64,000 nt of DNA, taken from positions 2,170,001 to 2,234,000 of the forward strand of contig CAWAHD010000001.1 of NCBI GenBank assembly GCA_963781785.1. The letters run 5' to 3'. Of this stretch, positions 58,125 through 64,000 are shown in pieces. This stretch comes from CAWAHD01 sp963781785. Its GTDB lineage: Bacteria > Planctomycetota > Planctomycetia > Isosphaerales > Isosphaeraceae. Under the pieces are notes generated by a model that saw only the letters and a list, made by a program, of their open reading frames with translations, did not search any database and was not told the DNA's origin. A program made the translations under genes and the position numbers. Each line of letters begins with the position of its first letter. The first letter of the stretch is position 1.

Positions 58125-58836
58125 ATGACCAGCGACTTGAGCCTGCTGCTCGATGGCGTGCCCGCCGACTCGGGGCCCCGAGCGCTACCGCCACGCGATC
58201 GTCGACGAGAACCTGCTCGGCAAGGCGACTCGCTCCACAAGGCTCAAGGCGGCCCGATACTTGACAAACCTCTACGCCCTCGACCCGTCGAAAGCGGTCT
58301 TCCGTCTCCTGCGTCATTTCTGGGCGGCGGATCCAGCGGGTAGGCCAATGCTCGCGTATCTCGCCGCCTCGGCACGCGACCTCCTGCTCAGGGAATCCTC
58401 GCCCATCGTTCTGGAAGTCCCTCGTGGGCAGACGCTCGACGCATTCACGATTGCTCAAGCCCTGTCAGAAAGTCATCCCGCCCGGTTCCGGGCGACCACT
58501 CTGCATTCGACGGCCCAGAACCTTGCTTCGTCCTGGACCCAGGCCGGTTACTTGATGGGCAAGGTCAACAAGCGGCGAAGTCAACCGACCGTCACCCCGC
58601 GGGTCGCCGCGTATTCCTTGCTGCTCGCCTATCTCTGCGGGCTTCGCGGCATGCTGTTGCTCAATTCGTTCTGGGCCGGACTTCTCGATCGCACACCGGC
58701 CGAGCTCTTCGACCTGGCGATGGAAGCGTCGAAACAGGGTTGGCTCCGTCTCAAGGCGGCCGGCTCCGTCGTCGAGATCACATTCCCGGGATTACTGAAA
58801 CCCGCCGAGGAGCGACTCACTCATGAGCCGAATTGA
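58125..58836 (+). CDS. brxA: BREX protein BrxA (DUF1819), one frameshift
   Basis: About 236 residues. First gene of the type 1 BREX phage-exclusion locus; BrxA is a small DNA-binding winged-helix protein. MTSDLSLLLDGVPADSG from ATG 58125, then after a one-base insertion near 58180 (GGGGCCCC run) ERYRHAIVDENLLGKATRST, RLKAARYLTNLYALDPSKAV, FRLLRHFWAADPAGRPMLAY, LASSWTQAGYLMGKVNKRR, VTPRVAAYSLLLAYLCGLRG. This matches the DUF1819 layout (ENLL..R...R...L..RY). Its end overlaps brxB by 14 bp. Confidence 0.85.
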
Positions 58837-59395
58837 GACGCTCCGCAAGAATTACCAGCGAATCTGCGGCATGCCCTGGGACCGGAGCCTCGCGGGATCC
58901 CAGCGCGTCTGGGTCGCCGTGTACGACAAGGAGGATGAACGGAAGCTCCGGTTGCAGATCGACGTGTTTGCGGAAGCGACCGTCGCGACCGGGCACTCCT
59001 GGCACCGGTGCGACCTGACCGACGCCTTTGCCGACTGGCTCTGCCGCGCCGACAATATCGGCTTCGCCAAAAGCTATTTCGAATCGCCGGAGCTGCTCGA
59101 CGACGCTCCCCTGGGCGAGTTCATGGAGGCAGTCGCCCACCGGTTGATCGAGGCCATGACGTCGCTCGATGCCCCGGAAAATACCGTCGTCGCGATCACC
59201 GGCGTGGCATCCCTCTTCGGCTTCACGCGTATTTCCGAGGTGCTTCCGCTCGTTGAGCCCCACATCTGCGGGCGTGTGCTGGTGTTCTTCCCCGGCGTCT
59301 ACGAGAATAACAACTACCGCCTCCTGGACGCTCGGGACGGCTGGAACTACCTGGCAGTCCCCATCACGACGCAGAAAGGGGAGCTCGGGAATTGA
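58823..59395 (+). CDS. brxB: BREX protein BrxB (DUF1788)
   Basis: 190 residues, intact. DUF1788 features: CGMPWDRSLAGSQRVWVAVY, KLRLQIDVFAEATVATGHSW, HRCDLTDAFADWL, AITGVASLFGFTRISEVLPL, VEPHICGRVLVFFPGVYENN, NYRLLDARDGWNYLAVPIT. The biochemical role is not settled; it is required for type 1 BREX. Starts at ATG 58823 inside the end of brxA and its stop overlaps the brxC start. Confidence 0.93.
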   Translation: MSRIETLRKNYQRICGMPWDRSLAGSQRVWVAVYDKEDERKLRLQIDVFAEATVATGHSWHRCDLTDAFADWLCRADNIGFAKSYFESPELLDDAPLGEFMEAVAHRLIEAMTSLDAPENTVVAITGVASLFGFTRISEVLPLVEPHICGRVLVFFPGVYENNNYRLLDARDGWNYLAVPITTQKGELGN

Positions 59396-62300
59396 TCAAT
59401 CGAGAGGTCTACGAGAAGGACCCCAGCCACAACCGGCTGCTCAACCAGGGCGTCGCCAAGGTCACCAGCGGTCTCACTGACCCCGAGATGCAGACGCTCC
59501 GGTACGAGATCACGAGCTTCGTGTGCGACGGTCAGTACGCGCAGCGGACTGGAGCGCATCCTTCGAAACTATCTGACCTATCTCGACAAGCCCGAGCAGT
59601 CTGGCGTCTGGGTGAGCGGGTTCTACGGCAGCGGCAAGAGCCATCTCGTCAAGATGCTCCAGTACCTCTGGACCGACTACCAGTTCCCGGACGGGGCCCG
59701 GGCACGCGGGTTAGCCAAGCTGCCGCAGAACATCACCGACCTCTTTGCCGAGCTCTCGACCCAGGCGAAGCGCAAAGGCGGGCTCCATGCGGCTGCCGGG
59801 ACGCTGGGAGCGGCGGCCAAGGGCAGTATTCGCCTGGAGCTGCTTGAGCCTGATCTTCCGGTCGAAGCTGCTTCCGTCGAACCATGCGCGTGCCTCGTTT
59901 CTGCTCTGGCTCAAGGGCAAGGGCGTCGAAGAGGCCGTGCGGACCCGCGTCGAGACGGCAGGAGGCGACTTCGAGAAGGAGCTGACGAACCTGTACGTCT
60001 CCGACGCAATCGCAGCGGCGATCCTCGCCGAGCAGCCGGACTTCGCGGCCAAGCCCAGCGACGTCAAGCTGCTTCTCGCAAAGCAGTTCCCCAACGTCGA
60101 CGACATCTCGACCGATGACCTGATCGAGAAGATCCGGCTCGACGCTCGGCGGCAAGAAAGCGAAGGTGCCCTGCCTGCTGATCGTGCTCGACGAGGTCCA
60201 GCAGTACATCGGCGAAAGCCTCGAACGATCGAAGGCGGTCCAGGAGCTTCAGGAACAGTGCTGTGCCCGGCTCGGGGCCAACGTGCTATTCGTGGCGACC
60301 GGGCAAAACGCCCTGTCGGCGACCCCGCTTCTGATCCGGCTCCAGGGGCGGTTTCCGGTCACGATCGAGCTTCAAGACACCGACGTCGAGCAGGTCACCC
60401 GCGAGCTGGTCCTGAAGAAGAAGCCGAGCGCAGAGGAGCCGCTCACATCGTTCCTCGAAGCTCACAGCGGTGAGATCGAGCGGCACCTCGCCTCGTCCAA
60501 GATCGCCCCGGTTGCCCGCGATCGGGGGATCGTGGTCCGCGACTACCCGCTCTTGCCCGTGCGGCGCCGGTTCTGGGAGCGCGTCCTGCGGGCGGTCGAT
60601 AAGACTGGTACCGGGCGCAACTGCGAACTCAGCTCTGGATCGTCTACGACGCCGTCGAAAAGACCGCTGACCTGCCGCTGGGCAACGTGGTCGACGCCGC
60701 CTTCATTTTCGAGCACATCCAGTCCCGCGTGCTCCAGTCGGGCGTTTTGCTCCAGGAAATCTCGGAGACGATCGCCAAGCAGGTGCACGAGGAGGACGGT
60801 CTCCTGCGGTTCCGTCTCTGCGCCTCTGATTTTCCTGATCGGGCAGTTGCCCCACGACGGCCCGAATGACGCGGCCATCCGGGCCACGCCCGAGGCGCTC
60901 GCGGATCTGCTGGTCACCGACTTGAACCAGAGCAGCGCCGCGCTGCGGAAGAAGATCGGCGTGCTGCTCGACAAGCTGGTCGCAGAAGGGTCGGTCATGC
61001 GGGTCGAGAACGAGTACCGCATGCAGACCCGCGAAGGGAGCGAGTGGAACCAGGCATTCCAGACGGCGCTCGCGAAGCTGGCCGGCGACGACGGCAAGCT
61101 CGCCAGCGAACGGTCCCAGTTGCTCAAGACCGCTTGCAACGAGACGTTCGAGAAACGGAAGCTGGTCCACGGGCAGAGCAAGGAGCCCCGCAAGTTCGAC
61201 TTGCACTTCGGAGCCGAGCCGCCCGCGGCCGGCGGTGCCAATGTGCCCGTCTGGGTTCGGGACGGCTGGGAGGTCGAAGAGAAGAACGTCCTGGGCGACG
61301 TCCGGGCGGCCGGCGATTCGGCCGCTTTGGTTTACGGGTACATTCCCCGCAAGAGCGCCGAGGACTTGAAGCGAGCCATCACCACTTACGTCGCTGCCCA
61401 GTCGACGATCCACACCAGGGCACACCCCGACTCGACCGAGGGCTCGGAAGCCAAGCGGGCCATGGAGACCCGGCTCGGAATCGCGAAGAAGACTCGCGAC
61501 GACCTGATCGAGGATCTCCTCAACAGCAGCCAGGTCTACGTCGCGGGAGAGGCCGAGCCGGTCGGCGGCATGCTCCTGGAGACCAAGGTGCATGAGGCAG
61601 CACGGGCCTGTCTGGACCGGCTCTACCCCAGGTTCCACGACGCCGATCACACCGAGTGGCACAGGGTCATCGAGCGGGCGCGGAAGGGCGACAGCGACGC
61701 CCTGGAGGTCGTCGGGCACAAGGCCGACCCCGACCAGCATCCGGTTTGTTCGGCGGTGCTCAGCTTCGTCGGCAGCGGCAAGGAGGGCACAAAGGTCCGC
61801 AAGCAATTCGCCAACCCCCCATACGGCTGGCCCCAGGACGCCATCGATGCCGCCCTGATCGTGCTTCACCGCGCGGGACTACTCCAGGCCCGGCACAGCA
61901 ACGAGCCGGTCGCTCAAGGCAAGCTCGACCAGAAAAATATCACCACGACCGAGTTCCGGGTCGAGCACGTGACGCTCAGCACGCCCGAGCTGATCGCTCT
62001 GCGGGGCCTTTTTGGCAAGCTCGGCCCGGCGGTCAAGGCGGGTCAAGAGTCGCAGGCAGCCGCCGAGTTCCTGAGCAAGCTGAAGGCACTGGGCGAGTCG
62101 GCGGGGGGAGACGCCCCGATGCCGAAGCGGCCCGATTTGCTGCACATTCAGGATCTCGCCCACCGGGCTGGCAACGACCAGCTCAAGGCGATTCACGACC
62201 AGAAGGACCGGCTGACCCAGGAGATCGCCGGCTGGAAAGCCCGCGCCGACACGATCGCCCAGCGCGTGCCTCGATGGCATTGCCTCCGTGCCTTGCTCGA

Positions 62301-62835
62301 ACATGCCAGCCGGTTGCCGGTCGGGACGCAGCTCCGCGCCGAGGCGGCGGCGATCGAGCAGAACCGCAGCCTGCTCTCCAACCCGGACCCGGTGCCCGGC
62401 ATGATCGAGACCGTCACTCAGGCGCTGCGGGACGCCCTCAACGAGGCGCGAGCCCGCTGCGAGTCGGCCCGGAACGAGGGGGTCTCGTCGCTGGCGGCCC
62501 CGGAGACATGGAAAGCGCTCAAGCCGGACGACCGCGACCGGCTGACGACAGAGCACCACCTCGACCAGCTTCCGGCGGTCAAGGTCGGCAGTCCCGAGGA
62601 GGTGCTGGAAACGCTCAGGGTGAGGAGCCTGCCGGAATGGGGCACGCTCTGCGACGCGACGCCGACACGGTTTGGCCAGGCGCTGGCGGAGGCGGCGAAG
62701 CTGCTCGAGCCCAAGGCCCAGCACGTCAAGCTGCCGAGTGGTACGATCCGAAATGAGGGCGAGCTCAAGTCCTGGCTCTCATCAGCGGAACAGCAAATAC
62801 GCGAGGGGCTCAAGGAGGGGCCGGTGATTCTCTGA
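59392..62835 (+). CDS. brxC: BREX ATPase BrxC (five frameshifts)
   Basis: About 1,147 residues, normal for BrxC, a large AAA+-like ATPase of BREX. N-terminus INREVYEKDPSHNRLLNQGV; Walker A VSGFYGSGKSHLVKMLQYLW near 59625; Walker B CLLIVLDEVQQYIGESLE near 60180; then FVATGQNALSATPLLIRLQG. The long helical C-terminal half is open without breaks from 60830 to 62835. The frame changes near 59548 (extra C), 59847, 60145, 60610 and 60828, all bridging continuous homology, so sequence errors are likelier than decay. The start is TTG 59392, overlapping the brxB stop. Confidence 0.85.
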
Positions 62836-62863
62836 AAACGTCCCGACACGTGGCGCACGTTGC

Positions 62864-62923
62864 CGTAGGTCAGGCTTTCCAGCCTGACATTTCGAACTGT
62901 CAGGCTGGAAAGCCTGACCTACG
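62864..62923. repeat. 26-bp perfect inverted repeat (hairpin) after brxC
   Basis: CGTAGGTCAGGCTTTCCAGC continuing CTGACA, an 8-nt loop, then the exact reverse complement. No T run follows. It is a known type of planctomycete palindromic repeat and could also act as a terminator or RNA-stability hairpin between brxC and the TA pair. Confidence 0.88.
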
Positions 62924-63006
62924 AGAGACATTCCGCAGAGTCAGAGATCCAAGGCAGCGACTCGACATGAGGTGATGAAGAAAGGGCTCGGCGTTATCAT
63001 GGGTTG

Positions 63007-63309
63007 ATGCCCTACGAAATTGTCGTCCACGAGCTTGCGCTCGAGGAACTGGAATCGCTCCAGCCGTTTGACCAGCGTCGGGTGCTCGCCGAGATTCGCG
63101 AACAACTGTCTCACGAACCCGGGAAGCCAACGCGACGACGCAAGTGCCTCATTGACCTCACACCGTCGTTTGAACACGAGTTGCCGGTCTGGGAACTTCG
63201 GGTGGGCGGGTTTCGGGTCTTCTACGACGTGGCGGACGAGGAACGACGTGTGCACATTCGGGCCGTGCGGCGCAAGCAACCCCGACAGAGAACCGAGGAT
63301 ATCATATGA
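63007..63309 (+). CDS. RelE/ParE-type toxin inside the BREX operon
   Basis: 100 residues. MPYEIVVHELALEELESLQP, FDQRRVLAEIREQLSHEPGK, PTRRRKCLIDLTPSFEHELP, VWELRVGGFRVFYDVADEER, VHIRAVRRK is the RelE/ParE fold with the W-x-L-R-V-G-x-(F/Y)-R-V-(F/I)-Y core. ATG 63007 is used; TTG 63004 is in frame just before. The stop overlaps the antitoxin start (ATGA). Confidence 0.88.
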   Translation: MPYEIVVHELALEELESLQPFDQRRVLAEIREQLSHEPGKPTRRRKCLIDLTPSFEHELPVWELRVGGFRVFYDVADEERRVHIRAVRRKQPRQRTEDII

Positions 63310-63607
63310 AGAGCATCCCGGAGAAAGAGCTGCAAATCAATCTGGACTCGATCTTGAGCCGCGCGAAAACGAGCGCGTCGTGATTTCCCGGCGTGGAAAG
63401 CCGTGCGCCGTGCTCGTTGGGATCGAAGACTACGATCTAGAAGACGTGCGCCTGGCAAGTTCGGCGGAGTTTTGGCGCATGATCCGCCAGCGGAGGGCTA
63501 GCGGAACCTCCTTTTCGCTTGCGGAGGTCGAGGCACGTTTGGGAGTCACGCCTCCGAAGTCCACTCGCAAGCGCGGTAGCGCGAATAAACCACGAAGGCG
63601 CTCGTGA
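63306..63607 (+). CDS. Phd/YefM-type antitoxin (one frameshift)
   Basis: About 100 residues. MKSIPEKELQINLDSILSRA, then one frame over ENERVVISRRGKPCAVLVGI, EDYDLEDVRLASSAEFWRMI, SLAEVEARLGV. The N-terminal strand-helix with (R)VVISRRGKPxAVLV is the Phd/YefM DNA-binding fold and the C-terminal half the toxin-binding tail. The frame breaks near 63365, in GCGCGAAAACGAGCGCG. If the break is real the antitoxin would be dead beside an intact toxin, which argues for a sequence error. Confidence 0.8.
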
Positions 63608-63647
63608 TCCAAATCGCTGACAACTGACAACCGGGAACTCCTCTCAC

Positions 63648-64000
63648 ATGCCCCCGCTGGCCTCTGACCTGCGCAAGCAACTGGAAAACGTTTGCGTCCA
63701 GGCCCGCGAGCTGACGGAAGCCGCGGCGCGCGCCGCGCTCAAGCGATGGGCCGTCGATGCCCCCAAGCCATTCGATCACTTCTCGGCCGCGGACAAGTCG
63801 TTTCGCAAGCGGCTACGAGCCCGGGGCAAGCAGGCTGGGGACTCGCCGGGCGAGGGCAAAGACACCCAGCAGATCGACCGGCTCACCGAGGAGCTCGCCT
63901 ACGAATACTGGCACCGGATGCTGTTCGCCCGCTTCCTGGCCGAGAACAACCTTCTGATGCACCCGGACGGCGTGGCCGTCACCCTGGCCGAATGCGAAGA
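63648..64000 (+). CDS. pglX: BREX adenine methyltransferase PglX, 5' part
   Basis: The open frame from ATG 63648 runs off the window (117 residues seen). MPPLASDLRKQLENVCVQAR, ELTEAAARAALKRWAVD, DRLTEELAYEYWHRMLFARF, LAENNLLMHPDGVAVTLAEC is the N-terminal domain of PglX, the N6-adenine methyltransferase that marks host DNA in BREX. The catalytic NPPY motif lies beyond the end. Expected neighbours outside the window are pglZ and brxL. Confidence 0.9.
   Translation, partial: MPPLASDLRKQLENVCVQARELTEAAARAALKRWAVDAPKPFDHFSAADKSFRKRLRARGKQAGDSPGEGKDTQQIDRLTEELAYEYWHRMLFARFLAENNLLMHPDGVAVTLAECE

Overview
The window is GC-rich DNA from a planctomycete, most likely an Isosphaeraceae-type member of the Planctomycetota. 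The evidence is a DUF1549/DUF1553 plus DUF1501 gene pair, several planctomycete-type ECF sigma factors, a Hanks kinase-STAND-FGE giant protein, a surface protein with an N-terminal LEDRRLL motif, and TAT-signal oxidoreductases and epimerases. Many long genes are split by single-base indels, often at homopolymer runs. I read these mostly as assembly errors and annotate such genes as one CDS with the break points stated.

Layout. 1-3 kb: surface repeat protein (minus strand, leaves the window). 3.1-11.5 kb: an ECF sigma factor with a strong promoter, a giant kinase/STAND/FGE gene, then a second degenerate copy of the sigma cassette. 11.5-18.8 kb: a transposase relic, PAC2 protein, ThuA-like protein, Sir2 deacetylase, sugar epimerase, sialidase-like remnant and a secreted protein. 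18.9-37.6 kb: an accessory region with eight copies of a ~158-bp palindromic repeat with inverted ends CCAGACACCC/GGGTGTCTGG. Three different toxin-antitoxin (TA) pairs (UPF0175/DUF3368, HTH/PIN, RelE/XRE) each sit exactly between two copies. The region also has tandem 145-bp repeats, an intact IS256 element, a split IS21 element and gene relics, as well as a TetR/AKR/SDR operon, an ECF sigma factor with a C-terminal extension, an amidase and a membrane peptidase. 38-43 kb: a translationally coupled pair of unknown genes invaded by repeats, another ECF sigma factor and a TAT aldo/keto reductase. 43.0-43.4 kb: a tRNA-Lys(UUU) gene interrupted in its anticodon by a 343-nt group I intron. 43.7-48.5 kb: DUF1549/DUF1553, DUF1501 and a TIM-barrel protein. 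48.5-55.7 kb: a minus-strand envelope cluster (membrane glycosyltransferase, WaaP-like kinase, GT4, sugar nucleotidyltransferase, PlsY fused to a beta-propeller, DUF2007). 55.7-58.1 kb: gene-poor repeats with an integrase relic. 58.1-64 kb: the start of a type 1 BREX phage-defence locus, brxA-brxB-brxC, a RelE/Phd-type TA pair, then pglX running off the end.

How they fit together: the BREX genes overlap like one operon, with pglX expected to methylate host DNA and brxA/B/C to take part in blocking phage. The TA pairs and insertion sequences in the accessory region mark recombination and gene capture. The glycosyltransferase/kinase cluster probably builds a surface glycan. The DUF1549/DUF1501 pair is a standard planctomycete secreted set of unknown function.
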